64,000 nucleotides of DNA from Ceratotherium simum simum (Eukaryota; Chordata; Mammalia; Perissodactyla; Rhinocerotidae). The stretch covers positions 1,755,561 through 1,819,560 of the forward strand of contig NW_004454160.1 in the NCBI RefSeq assembly GCF_000283155.1, read 5' to 3'. Positions within the stretch are counted from its first letter, which is position 1, and every line of letters starts with the position of its first letter. The translations under genes and the position numbers were made by a program. The notes beneath the pieces are model-generated. The model saw only the letters and a list, made by a program, of their open reading frames with translations. It did not search any database and was not told the origin of the DNA. Shown here piece after piece: positions 32,112 to 44,600 of this stretch.

Positions 32112-34346
32112 ATGAGGTCAGTTAGAACCGTACTCTCCAAAGGCCGTCCGCTCTCGATCCTAGTCCTGGCGCTGCTCCTGCTTGACTCTCTTGGCGAGGA
32201 TTTAATTTTTCACCCTGAGTGGGGGTTTGACTCGTATGAAATCACCATCCCCAAGAAGCTGAGCTTCCTGGGAGGGGAGCAGGCTGTGGCCAAATACGTG
32301 TCCTACCGCCTGCAGGTAAAAGGCAAGAAGCATGTCCTCCACCTGTGGCCTAAGAGGTTTCTATTGCCCCGAAATCTGCAGGTTTTCTCCTTCACAGAAG
32401 AGGGGGATCTATCTGCTGGAGGATCACTCTTATATACCCGGGGACTGCAACTATATGCGCTTCGTTGAAGGAACTCAGGATTCTGAAGCTACATTAAGTA
32501 CATGCATGGGGGATCTCCGAGGCGTATTGAAAATTGATGCCAAACACTACCAAATCGAGCCCCTCAAGGACTCTTCCGGTTTTGAACATGTCGTATATCT
32601 TCTGAAGAAAGAAGAGGAATTTCGCAGTCAGTCCTGTGGCTCAGCTGATGATGAACTAGAATGGCCGATGACCCAGCATGAGAATATGGCTCGGCTTAGG
32701 GACGTTTCTGAAGCCTATAAGCAAAAAAAGTACCTTGAATTAAGCCTGGTCTTTGAGCATCGTAGATATTTGTACTCCAATTCCAATCTTACTCGAGTCA
32801 TAAATGATGCCGTTCTTATGACTGGGATTATGGACACTTACTTTCAAGAATTCCATATGAGAATACTACTGAAAGGTCTTGAAGTATGGACAAATGAAAA
32901 CAAAATGGTGGTTACTTTTCCAATGATACAGCAGGTTTTAGGCCAATTTCTGATATACAGAAATAAACTCAATGCCTGGCTTCCATCAGATTGGGCACAT
33001 CTATACCTTAAAGGAGACTATGTCGATTATCTTGCACAGTCCTGGGGAAGAGTGTGTAGTAAGGCATATAGTGGATCTGTAAGTGTCTTTCCAGATATAA
33101 ATGTCCTTGGACCTGCCACCTGGAGTGCTCATTGCCTGGGCCATAGTGTGGGGATGCGCCATGATGATGAATACTGTCAATGTAAGGGCAGGCGTAGTTG
33201 CATCATGGGCACGGGACGAACTGGGTTTAATAATTGTAGTTATGCAAGTTATTTTGGTCACATACAGTCAGCAGCAACGTGTCTAAATGATATCCCAGGA
33301 CTAGATTATGTGGTTAAGAGATGTGGAAACAAAATTGTGGAAGAGAATGGGGAATGTGATTGTGGTTCAAGAGAGGACTGTAGAAAAGACCAGTGTTGTC
33401 AACCAGATTGTAAATTGAAACATGGTGTCAATTGTAGCTTTGGACTTTGCAGTCATAACTGTCACTTTTGTCCATCTGGGTATGTGTGTCGGAAGGAAGA
33501 AAATGAATGTGACCTTGCAGAGTACTGCGATGGGACATCAGGTCTCTGCCCAAATGACACTTACAAGGAGGATGGAACCCCTTGCAAGTACGAAGCCCAT
33601 TGTTTCAGAAAGGAGTGCCAATCCAGATATATGCAGTGCCAAAGGATTTTTGGACCTGATGCCAGGGAGGCTCCCAGTCAGTGCTATGATGCAGTTAATG
33701 TAATAGGTGATCAATATGGGAACTGTGGTATTATAGGAGTTGGTGAGTATGAACAGTGTACTACGGAAAATGCAATATGTGGCAGGCTGCAGTGTATCAA
33801 TGTCAAAACCATCCCTGAAATGCCAGAGCATACTACTATCATTTCTACTCATTTGCAAGAGGAAAATCTCATGTGCTGGGGTCTAGGCTATCATCTAGCC
33901 AAGGTCCCCTTTGGGCTACCTGACATGGGTGTGATAAATGATGGTACCTCCTGTGGTCATAATCGGATATGTGTTAATAAAACCTGTGTGAATAGCTCAT
34001 TCCTGGAGTTTGTTTGCCTGAGAAGTGCAACCACCAAGGCGTTTGCAACAATAACAGAAACTGCCACTGCATGTATGGCTGGGCCCCTCCATTGTGTGAG
34101 GAGGCAGGGTATGGAGGAAGCATTGACAGTGGGCCACCGGGACCGCTAAAAGTGCAGGTGCCCACAACAGTTCAGGCTCTGTTCATTATGTTAATACACC
34201 TTATTCTCTTTGCCATCTCAGTGATTCTTGTGTTTTTCAAGCGATTGATAGGAAATTGTTTAAAACCCAAACAGGAACAAACACCACTAATTAACACTGG
34301 AGTTAGAAAATCCAAGGCAAAGAAAGTCAAGAAATCAAAAGAGTAA
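32112..34346 (+). pseudogene. ADAM30: ADAM30, single-exon disintegrin-metalloprotease, frameshifted
   Basis: ADAM30 is an intronless membrane metalloprotease, testis-expressed in man and adjacent to NOTCH2. The ATG at 32112 opens a signal peptide (LSILVLALLLLDSLGED) and prodomain up to residue 100. A tandem ATCT duplication (32407-32414) then shifts frame, and without it the frame would stop at 32468. The new frame stays open to 34149 and reads prodomain, reprolysin domain, disintegrin loop (ENECDLAEYCDG), Cys-rich domain. A missing 4 bp near 34017 shifts back to the EGF-like repeat, a membrane span (about 34180-34245) and a Lys-rich tail ending at 34346. The zinc motif is HCLGHSVGMRHD (33130-33165): the catalytic Glu is Cys. 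The inverted copy in this window lacks both indels, so these are changes in this copy. Assembly errors remain possible for the indels but not for HCLGH. Confidence 0.87.
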
Positions 34347-34470
34347 TCAGGCAATCCACAGTCACTCAATAACACAGGGTCATATATTGAACAAGCTTAT
34401 TTACCCACAAGTCTCTTGGTTATTCTTCCAATTCTTTTTTACTTAATTTTCCTTCAAGTTTTGATCAGCA

Positions 34471-34476
34471 AATAAA
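34471..34476 (+). promoter_or_regulatory. ADAM30: ADAM30 polyadenylation signal
   Basis: AATAAA 125 bases after the stop, in the context TCAGCAAATAAATGAT. The inverted copy has the same context with AATAAC. Confidence 0.75.
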
Positions 34477-35183
34477 TGATATTCTTGTTTTGGAAACAAA
34501 TCAGTGTATTTTGTTTTTCTAGTACTCACTCATCCCTTCGTTTGTGATCAAGTTTTGGATGTCCCGAAAAGAATGCCCTGTTGGCTTTTCTGAACAGTGC
34601 AGCTCCCAGTGTTGTGGGTTTCAGAGAATTGCAGTGATTTTCTGAGTAGAGTCCTGTCTCAGAATCCCAGCAAACAAAGCACTTGTCTGCCTTTCCCTCT
34701 GTCTCCCTCAGCGTGATCAATGAGAATGTCTGTGCCAGTGCCCCACACTGAATGATAAGTGGTGACTACCACATTTTATAAATAGAGGGCGATACTTTAC
34801 AAGGGGTGTCCGGCAGATGAGTTTTTTACCTGTTATGGTCACTGTGTGATCACTCCAGCTCTGTAGATGTGTGGTCTCTGACTCAGTGTTTGGGGTGACC
34901 TCAGTAGGTTAAGGACAGCAATCCACTGTAACTCCTGCATTGCACTGCAGTCTATAAATGATGGCAAGCCCTGGCAGTGTTCTGGATACCAGGCTCTTAA
35001 AAAAAATCTGTTCTTTGGGTTTCTGCTTTCAGGGGCGGGCCTTTGTGAATGTGTCCTGAGGTACACTTGGCCCTAGGTTTGCCACATCTCTAAGCAGAGC
35101 TGAGGAGAAGGAGGAACGCCTTCCACGCCCAAGTCTTCGCATATCTGCCTCCAAATATTATCTCCTCTTTGCCCAGTGCTTTG
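34477..35183. other. ADAM30 3' flank
   Basis: Non-repetitive spacer between the ADAM30 polyadenylation signal and the right arm of the inverted duplication. No gene seen. Confidence 0.6.
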
Positions 35184-36187
35184 GGATCACCAAGTGTGTT
35201 GAGCTCCTAGTTCAGTTGGAAGCCAGAAATTACAGTTGCTCCAGTCTGTAAATCTGACTGATTTTTGCAAGCAACACCCAGCAGCCTAAATTAAGGAGGG
35301 CAGTTGGAATCTATCTCCTGTATACATTCTGTTTTATGATCATTTTCATCTCTTTACCATTTTCCTTTAGGGCGTTGGAGAATTTCTTGAGGAAAGACAT
35401 GAATTCATCACTTTCTGTTTTTACAATATAGTCTGTGGGCTCAACTCTGTAGCACGTTTGTTAACACAGAGCCTTGTGCAAATAGGCTGCTTTGACATAC
35501 TTCTCTTTATTTTATTTGTTTATTACTTTGTTTACAAAAATTATGCATATATATTATAAAAGGTGGAAATAGCCCTGAATTATTTAGAGTAGAAATTGAA
35601 AGCGTCCTTTATCCTCTAACCTGCGTACTTCTCCAATACACTCCCATCGCCACACAGGACTATTAAGTATGATTATTCCTCCATCTTTTGTTATGCCATT
35701 AAAAGTTTAGAAATTATATTGTGTTTTAAAATAATACATAATATTCATATTATTTTTACACTTGCTTTTTTTCACTGAACAGTATATTGAGAATAATTTT
35801 CTAGGTCCTTTATGTAAATTTAGATCATTGCCTCTAATAAATGCATAGTATTCTGTAGAATGCAAGTAATAACTTATTTAACCAGTTCCCTTATGTATGG
35901 ATGATACAGTTGTGTTGTTTAAACGTTTTACCTTTATGCTGTTTAGAAATTTTTAAATATATGGCATTAAACATACATATATTTTTACAAAGATGTATAT
36001 GTCTATATTTATATATAAACACTCACACATATATATGTAAACGTTTCTGCCCCATGAAAGTGTTTGTGGTGATAGATTCCTAGAATTGAAATTGTTACCT
36101 CAAAGAAAATTCAAATGTTCGCACTGATTGATACTGCCAAATGGCCCTTTAAAATCTTCTGCTAATTTATAAGCTATCTACCCAGTA

Positions 36188-36385
36188 GCACTGTCCAACA
36201 GAACTTTTTGCAATGATGGAAATATTAATACAGTCCAATACTGTAGCCACTAGCTACCTGTGGCTGTTGAACACTTGAAATGTGGCTAGTGTGACTAAGC
36301 AACTAGATTTTAAACTTCATTTAATTTTAGCTAATGTAAATTTAAATACCACCTGTGTCTAGTGGCTGCCATATTAAACAGTGCA
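36188..36385. repeat. Old MER-type DNA transposon (right-arm copy)
   Basis: Begins CACTGTCCAACAGAAC and ends with CATATTAAACAGTGCAG, with an internal near-palindrome (CCACTAGCTACCTGTGGCT against CCACCTGTGTCTAGTGGCT). This fits a non-autonomous hAT-like element. The left-arm copy (21785-21985 plus 28718-28750) is split by the 6.7 kb L1. Confidence 0.6.
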
Positions 36386-36551
36386 GCTATAGAAGGCCCA
36401 TATTCCTACAACCTTTTGCAGCAGTGTGTAATATACAACTCTTTAATCTAGACTCACATTAGAAAAACAGGGTAGCTCGTTATTTTAATTTGCACTCTGA
36501 TTATTAGTAAGATTGAGCCTATTTTAGTAGCTTAATGCCAGTCTACTTTTT

Positions 36552-36811
36552 TTTTTTCCTGCTGAGGAAGACTCACCCTGAGCTAACATCCATTGCCAAT
36601 CTTCCCCCCCGCCTTTTTTTTGTTGTTGCTTGAGGAAGATTAGCCCTGAGCTAACATCTGTGCCAACCATCCTCTACTTTGTACGTGGGTTGCCGCGACA
36701 GCACGGCTTGAAGAGTGGTGTAGGTCTGCCCCTGGGATCTGAACCTGTGAACTCGGGCCACCGAAGCGGAGCGCACAGAACTTTAACCACTCAGCCACAG
36801 GGCTGGCCCCA
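36552..36811 (-). mobile_element. ERE SINE, right arm only
   Basis: Minus-strand ERE with two TGAGCTAACATC tail modules and the head GGGGCCAGCCCTGTGGCTGA. Flanked by CCAGTCTACTTTTT duplications (36538-36551 and 36812-36825). The left arm has the empty site AAAAAGTAGATTGGCA at about 21618-21635, so it landed after the duplication. Confidence 0.92.
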
Positions 36812-39264
36812 CCAGTCTACTTTTTTAACTCTCAAATTTGCCTGTTCATATTCTTTGCCATTCTTCTATTACATAGTTTGCTCTGCTTGGTTGGTTTGTT
36901 GGAGCTATTTATCTATTGAGAATTGCAAATCAATTCTGCTAATCTCTTGTCACTTAACTTTTATAGTCTTCCACCATACAAAACATTTTAAGCCCTTCTG
37001 ACTTTTGGGTTTCTGTCTTTCTTCTGTTCTCCCTCATCCTATGATTGTAAAAATGTCTGCCTAATATGTGCTTTAACAAATGTTTTTTTAGTACATTTCT
37101 GATTTTCTTTGTATGGAACAAAATTGTGCCTACTATCTGAGGCATGATTCTTTTTATTGGATCAAGGTATTGAATAATCCTATAACTGACAAAGGGCAAA
37201 ATCTTAAATGATTCTGACAAATCAATGAGAAAAAGACAAGCTAATAGAAAAAGTAGCAAAAGACTTCTACAGGCATTTCATGAAAGAAAATTTCAGGTAG
37301 CCAATAAACAAATGGAAAAGTTCTCAACTATATTACCAAACAGAAGACTGCAAATTAAAGCTGCTATCTAATGCTGCATGGGCCGTATCATAAGGTTGGC
37401 AATGATTCAAGAAAAATTGCTAATTTGAAGTTCTGATGAGGACGTAGGAACTCTCATACACTTCTGGAAGTAATGTAAATAGACAAAACCACTTTAGAAA
37501 CCTGTTTAGCATTATCTCATGTAGTTGAAAATATGCAGACCCTATGATCCAGCAATTCCACTCCTAGGCATATACCCTACAGAAATGTCTACATTGTGCA
37601 GCAAGATACATGGATGTAGCAATATTTCCCAAACTGGAAACAACAGTAATTTCCATCCACAGTGACTGTGGCAATGGAGATGATGAATCAGAGTTATATG
37701 CAACAATATGGATGAATATTACAAACGTGGAAAAACAAAACGCAAGTAAATATAAAGGTCAAAATCAGAACTGAACTTTACTTTTAGGTATACGTATAGT
37801 TGGTAAAATAAATCGAAGAAATAATTACCAGAACTGTCAGGAGAGTTGTTACTTTTAGGGTGAAGGGAAGGGGCTATCATCAGGAAAGAATGGAGGAGGG
37901 GTAGGCTATGGTTCAGTAACTTCTAGGGTGCTGGGATGTTGGCAATATACGTCCTGACCACCAGGGTTTGCCGTACATATTTATTTAAACATTCCTAAAA
38001 CTTTTATGGTCATTTCTGTGTACATGTCACATTAAAAAAATATCTTAGTCACGTAAACATTTTTGGTCTATTTTCTGAGATGAGACAATTAAATATGCTT
38101 TGTAATTATTAATCTTTAGGTTGACAGGTTAGCTTGGAACCATAAACAATGTTGAAGGGATAGTGTTAGTAGATTAAATATGGCTAGTATTTTTTAATTA
38201 CATTATAAAAATTTATATCACAGATGTATTTTTGTCCCTTCCTGTCTTTTTTTCTTTTTTAAAGAATAACTCCAAGTTTTTGAGATGGTCATCATGACTC
38301 ATTATGTCCCTCTTGGAAAGGAATTAATAAAAGAAAATCATATAGATTTGAAGATGTCTAGATATTAGGATAAAACTAAGCACAACACAGAGCAATGTTT
38401 ATTTCCCTACAAAAATCACCTTCTGTATCTATCAGTCTGTGTTCAGTCAGGAGGGAGAATCTATATAGTAATTGAAGAGGGAAAATGTAATATAAAGAAT
38501 TATTAATTATAACAGGGAATTGGAGTCATAAGAGATTTACTACTAAAATGTAAAGAGAACTCTAAAGAATATTGGAATAGCGGATATAATACATAATATA
38601 GCAGATTTGAAATGATAAGATAAGGTATAATATAATATAGATAATATAGTATATAGTGTAGTATACCTACTACCTCTCAGGCTGAAATAGAGCATCCAAG
38701 GAAGAGCTATCCTCCTAGGGCTGAGATCCAGATTTTGTTGGAGGGCACAGCCTTGGTCACTGAATGGCAGAGAATTCACTGAAGTACCACCCTGGTGGAT
38801 CTTGCCAGAAATCCAGCCTCTAAGGTACTGGGGAAGGCTGTTCACAGGAAGATGTCTCCCTGAGGCATCTAGGGCACTGGAGAAAGTTGTTCACAGGAAG
38901 GTATCTCCCCAGGGCATCTGATACACTCTACTACAAAACCACCTGGGAAAAAGTGGGTGCCTGGGGTTGCTATTGGCTGCTGGGTGCCTCTGGCTGCCGT
39001 ACACAGCAGACGCTGGGCACTGAAAAAGCTGCCTGCCCTTCAGGAGCCTGGCACTTGAGAAGCTACTTATAGTGCAGGAGGAGCCTGTCTAGGGAGTCAC
39101 TGGAACCAGGAAGAAAAACCTCTTACTCCTAAAATATCTCTCCAGCACCCTCCACTGATAAAGCTTAACATAGTGCCAGCCAACCAAAAATATTTAAAGG
39201 GCCCAGATGCATTTTCACAGAAAAGACAGAAAGAGTGATTTTAGAACTAAGAAGCAATAGATTG

Positions 39265-39880
39265 ATAACCAGCACAGTCTACTATGAGGAACTCTCATTC
39301 ATTGCGAGTGGGAATGCAAAATGGTACAGCCACTTTGGAAGACAGATTGGCAGTTTCTTACAAAACTAAACATACTCTTACCATATGAAGCAGCAATCAC
39401 TGCCAGAGGTTCAGGGGTAGGGAGGGAGGGATGAATAGGTGGAGCATAGGACATTTTTAAGGCAATGAAACTGTTCTGTATGATACTGTAATGGTGGATA
39501 CATGACATTATACATGTATCAAAATCCATAGAACTATACAACACATAGAGTGAGACCTAATGTAAACTATGGACTTTAGTCAATATTAATGTATCAATAT
39601 TGGTTCATGAATTGTAAAAACAAACAAAAAACAAACTTTAATAGATCACTATTATTTTAGTTATTAAGGTATTATCTTAAGTAATGTATCTCTAAGCCAA
39701 ATTGAGCAATACGTTATAAAAAAGAACCACCGTAAACAAGTAATGTTTGTTCTAGGAACGTAGGATGGGTAAATATTAGAAGATCTATTAATACACTTCA
39801 AAAATCAATAGATTGAAAGAAAAATGTAAATTTCTATAAAAAGTGGATACTAATACTAATACTAATACTTTTAATATCTA
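39265..39880 (+). repeat. L1 3'-end and ORF2 remnants
   Basis: 39265-39610 reads as L1 3' sequence (AAATGGTACAGCCACTTTGG, AATGGTGGATACATGACATT). 39650-39840 reads as eroded ORF2 (GGATGGGTAAATATTAGAAG). A TACTAA run lies at 39848-39868. Confidence 0.65.
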
Positions 39881-40690
39881 CTGTGGCAGATATCTTTTCC
39901 TCCTGTTATCATGCCTTCCAATATGGCAGGGACTTAAAAGTTATAAGTGATATTTCCCAGACTCCCTTTTAGTGAGGGTTCCAGATTGGCCTAGATTCTG
40001 CAAAGAGATTAACTGGCTTGAGATGAATCCATATGTGGAAATGGGCAATGAAAGACAGAAGAAGCAGGTAGGAAATCAGCATTTCTTGGAAACAGAAGAG
40101 GTGTCCTCACAGAGGTTCTAGAGACTTGTGCTGAATGGCCTGAAGCAGAGTCAGTGTGGTTTCCACTGGAATACCTTTGTAATGTATTTGGGTCTGTCTC
40201 CTGGCTCCTGTTTTTTCTGTCTGTGTATCATCCAAATGAGATTTCTGGCCCTCCTGAAGATTTTATAAATTATGGAAATCCCTTGAATAAATGCTTTTAT
40301 CATTAATGTAGCTAGAGTGGATTCTACTGTCTTGCACATAGTAAATTCTCAGTATATATTTGCTATTATTATTATTATTATTATTACTATTACTATTATG
40401 ATACACATACAAGAACCACTTACAAGATGCGGAAAAAGAAAGACTTGAACAGAAGCAGAATCTGCTACCCCAAAATATGCCACTTCGGCATAAGAATTAT
40501 TTTGAGCTGCAGGCAATTGAGAAGAAGTGGATACAAGAAAAGCTCTGTGTTCTTCCTCTACTTGTGGAAAAGCAGGACATAAATTTGTAAAGGCGTCCCT
40601 CTTCCCCTCTCTGCTAAGAAAGAAGTTAATCAGTAGAAACAGCTTGAGACACTTAATCAGCACCAAAGGAATCTATATCACATACTTTAC
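39881..40690. other. Unassigned intergenic with an (ATT)n run
   Basis: No gene recognised. 39890-40020 (CCCAGACTCCCTTTTAG wording) looks like an old interspersed repeat. An (ATT)n microsatellite with interruptions lies at 40360-40398. Confidence 0.5.
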
Positions 40691-41257
40691 TAACTAGGAT
40701 TTACTTCTAGGATTTTCATGTTTCAAGTCTTACATTTAAGTCTTTAATGTATTTTGAGTTAATTTTTGTGTATTGTGTAGGATAGGGGTCTAGTTTAATT
40801 TTTTTGCATATGGCTATCTAGTTCTCCCAACATCATTATTGAAGGGACTTTCCTTTCTGCATTGTGTCTTCTTGGCTTCTTTGTTGTATGTTAGTTGTCC
40901 ATATATGTGCGGGTTTATTTCGGGGCTCGCGATTCTCTTCCACTGATCTCTGTGTTTGTTTTTCTGCCAATTCCATGCGGTTTTGATTACTATAGCTTGT
41001 AGTATAATTTGAAATCAGAAAGTGTGATTTTTCCAGCTTTGCTCACGATTGATTTTGCTATTCGGGATTTTTTTTGGTTCAATACAAATGTTGATTTTTT
41101 GTTCTATTTCTGTGAAAAATGTCATTGGGATTTTGGTGGGGATTGCATTGAATCTGTGGATTGCTTTAGGTAATATGGACATTTTAACAACACTAATTCT
41201 TCCAATCCATGAGCATGGAGTATCTTTCCATTTCTTTGTGTCTTCTTCAATTTCTTT

Positions 41258-41664
41258 TTTTGTGTGTGTGTTTGTTGTGGTCACATTGGTTTATAACATT
41301 GTATAAATTTCAGGTGTACATCATTATACTTCTATTTCTGCATGGATTACATCATGTTCTCATGTTCACCACCCAAATATTTATTTTTTAAAGGAAAACA
41401 ACTCTTATAATTTTATTTATTTTTTCCCCCAAAGCCCCAGTAGATAGTTGTATGTCATAGTTGCACATACTTCTAGTTGCTGTATGTGGGATGCTGCCCC
41501 AGCATGGCCGGAGAAGCGGTGCATCGGTGCGCGCCCGGGATCTGAACCCGGGCCACCAGCAGCGGAGTGCGTGCACTCAACTGCTAAGCCGTGGGGCCAG
41601 CCCCTCACCATCCAAATATTAATTACAATCCATCACCACACACATGTACCTAATTATCCCTTTC
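41258..41664 (-). mobile_element. Retroelement fragment nested in L1 ORF2, itself hit by a SINE
   Basis: Between CAATTTCTTT and TTTCAACAACGTC the L1 ORF2 sequence is interrupted by about 400 bp (TTTATAACATTG, CAGGTGTACATCATTA, AATCCATCACCACACA) that is not ORF2. This resembles an antisense LINE 3' end common in ungulate genomes. It contains the ERE SINE at 41382-41605, so three insertion layers are stacked here. Confidence 0.6.
41382..41605 (-). mobile_element. ERE SINE, minus strand
   Basis: Minus-strand head GGGGCTGGCCCCACGGCTTA, body with TAGTTGCTGTATGTGGGA, and a T-rich 5' side (its A-tail). Flanked by CACCACCCAAATATT (41367-41381) and CACCATCCAAATATT (41606-41620). Confidence 0.92.
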
Positions 41665-44600
41665 AACAACGTCTTACAGTTTGCAGTATACAGGTCTTTC
41701 ACTTCCTTGGTTAAATTTATTCCTAGATATTTTATTCTTTTTACTGCCATTGCAAATGAAATTGTTTCTAATTTCTCTTTCTTCTAGTTTGTTGTTAGTG
41801 TATAGAAATGCAATAGTTTTTTGGTTGAGTGTTTAGTGTTTTCTATATATAAAATCATGTCATCTGCACATAGTGACAGTTTTACCTCTTCCTTTCCAAT
41901 TTGAATGCCTTTTATTGCTTTTCCTTGCCTAATTGCTCTAGCTAGGACTTCTAATACTATGTTGAAGAAGCGTGGTGAGAGTGGGCATCCTTGTCTTGTT
42001 CCTGATCTTAGAAGGATAGCTTTCAGTTTTTCACCATTGAGTATGATGTTAATTATGGATTTGTTATATATGACCTTTATTTTTTTGAGGTAATTTCCTT
42101 TTATATCCATTTCATTGAGAAGTTTTATCATAAATGGATGTTGAATCTTGTCAAATGCTTTTTCTGCATCTGTTGAGATGATTATATAAATTTTTTCCTC
42201 CATTTTCTTAATGTAGTGCATCACATTGATTGATTTGCAGATGTTGAACCATCTCAGCATTCCTGGAATAATTCCCACTTGATCATGGTGTATGATCCTT
42301 TTAAAGTATTGCTGTATTGGATTTGCTAATAATTTGTTGAGGATTTTTGCACCAATGTTCATCAGAGATATTGGCCTGTAATTTTCCTTTTTTTTGTGTT
42401 GTCCTTGTCTGGTTTTGGTATCAGGGTAATGTTGGCCTTGTAAAATTAGTTAGAAAGCACTCCCTCCTCTTCAATTTTTTGGAAGAGTTTGAGAAGGATA
42501 GGCATTAAATCTTTGAATGTTTGGTAGAATATACCAATGAAGCTGTCTGGTTCTGGACTTTTGTTTTTTGGGAGGTTTTTGATTACTGTTTCAATCTCTT
42601 TACTGGAGAATGATCTATTCAGATTTTCTATTTCTTCATGATTCAGTCTTGGAAAGTTGTATGATTTTAAGAATTTATTCATTTCTTCTAGGTTGTCCAA
42701 TTTGTTAGCATAAACTGCTCACAGTAGTCTCTTATAATCCTTTGTATTTCTGTGGTATCTGTTGTAACTTCTTTTTTGTTTCAATTTTATTTATTTGATC
42801 ATTCTTTGTTTTTTTTCTAAATGAGTCTAGCTAAAGTTTTGTCAATTTAGTTTATCTTTTCAAAGAATCATCTTAGTTTCATTAATCTTTTCTATTATCT
42901 TTTTAGTCTCTATTTCATTGATTTCCACTCCAACTTTTATTATTTCTTTCTTTCTACTGACTTTGGGCTTTAGTTGTTTTTTTTCTAGTTCCTTTGTGTG
43001 TAAGATTAGATGGTTTATTTGAGATTTTTCTTGTTCCTTGAGGTAGGCCTGCATTACTATAAACTTCCCTCTTAGTACTGCTTTTGCGCATCCCATAGAT
43101 TTTGGTATGTCGTATTTTCATTTTCATTTGTCTTCAGGTATTTTTTGATTTCTTCTTTGATTTCTTTATTGGCCCAATTGTTGTTCTGTAGCATGTTGTT
43201 TGGTCTTCACATATTTATGACTTTTCCAGTTTCCTTTTTGTAATTGATTTCAAGTTTCATACCATTGCTCTTGGAAACGTTTCTTGATATTATTTCAATC
43301 TTCTTAGATTTATTGAGACTTGTTTCGTGGCCTAATATGTGATCTATCCTAGAGAATGTTCTACGTACATTCAAAAAGAATATGTACTCTGCGGTTTTTG
43401 GATGGAATGTTTTGTGTGTATCTATTAGGTCCATCTTGTCTAATGTCTCATTTAAGGCCAACATTTCCTTATTGATCTTCTGTCTGGATGATCTGTCCCT
43501 CAATGTCCCTCAATGTGGGGTATTAAAGCCCCCTACTGTTACTGTGGTCTTGTCAATAACTCCCCTTAGGTCTGTTAATAATTGCTTTATATATTTTAAT
43601 GTCCTACATTAGGTACATATATATTAATAAATATTATGTCTTCTTGATGGATTATCCCCTTTATCATTATATAATGTCTGTCTTTGTTTCTTCTTACCTT
43701 TTTTGGCTTGAAGTCTATTTTGTCGGATATAAGTATGGATATACCCACTTTCTTTTGGCTGCCATTTGATTGTACTATCATCTTCCATCCCTTCAATTTG
43801 AGCCTATGTTTGTCTTTAAAGCTGAGATGAGTCTCTCAGAGGCAGCATGTACTTGGGTCTTGTTTTTTAAACCATCCATCCACTCTGTGTCTTTTGATTG
43901 ACGATTTCAATCCATTTAGATTTAGGGTGGTTATTGATATATGAGGAATTAGGACTGATGTTTTATCCTCTGTTTTCTGGTTGCTCTATATCTCCATTGT
44001 TTCTTTTTCCTTGTGTTTCTGTCTGCCATTTTAGTTTGGTGGTTTTCTACTATGCTTTCTTCAGTTTCCTCCTTTTTTTTTTGGTTTTGTGTCTCTGCTC
44101 TGAGTTTTCTTTTGTGGTTACCACGAGATTTGTATAAAATGTCTTGTAGATATGGTTGTCCTTTTGCTGCCGATAGCATCTTATCTTCATTTGCCTATAC
44201 AGGTTCCATACTTTTCCTTCTATATTTTTATTGTCACAAATTATCCTTTTTGATGCTGTGAGTTTGTTACTAAATTGAAGTAGCTATAGTTATTTTTAAT
44301 GCCTCCCCCCCTTTAACCTTTTTGCTATAATTAAGTGTTTAACAACCTATTCTGGTATAGGGTTGCAATTTTCTGATTCTGTCTGTTTATTTATCACCTT
44401 ACTCAAAATTTTGTGTACTTTTCCTTTTTGTTTCAGGTAGGAGAGCTCCTTTCAACCTTTCTTGTCAGGCAGGTCTAGTGGTAATGAACTCCCTTAGCTT
44501 TTGTTTGTCCGGGAAAGGTTTTATTTTTCCTTCATATCTGAAGGATAACTTTGTTGGTAGAATATTCTTGGCTGACAGATTTTATCTTTCAGTATTTTGT

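Larger units (their letters stand above)
35184..39290 (-). repeat. Right arm of the inverted duplication around ADAM30
   Basis: About 4.1 kb, reverse complement of the left arm. It begins at GGATCACC (35184) and runs to about 39290, where ACTGTGCTGGTTATCAAT (as read on the minus strand) matches ACTGTGTTCGTTATCCAT at 18957. The clearest stretch, 38887-39072 against 19167-19352, differs at only a few positions. It contains the shared antisense L1 portion and the MER-type DNA transposon (36188-36385), but not the 6.7 kb L1. Its own private insertion is the SINE at 36552-36811. Confidence 0.9.

Noticed and set aside
41784..42362. Intact-looking 192-residue reverse-transcriptase frame
   Set aside because: Belongs to the broken L1 ORF2. 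Neighbouring segments are in other frames and the element lacks its 3' end, so it is not a host gene or active element.
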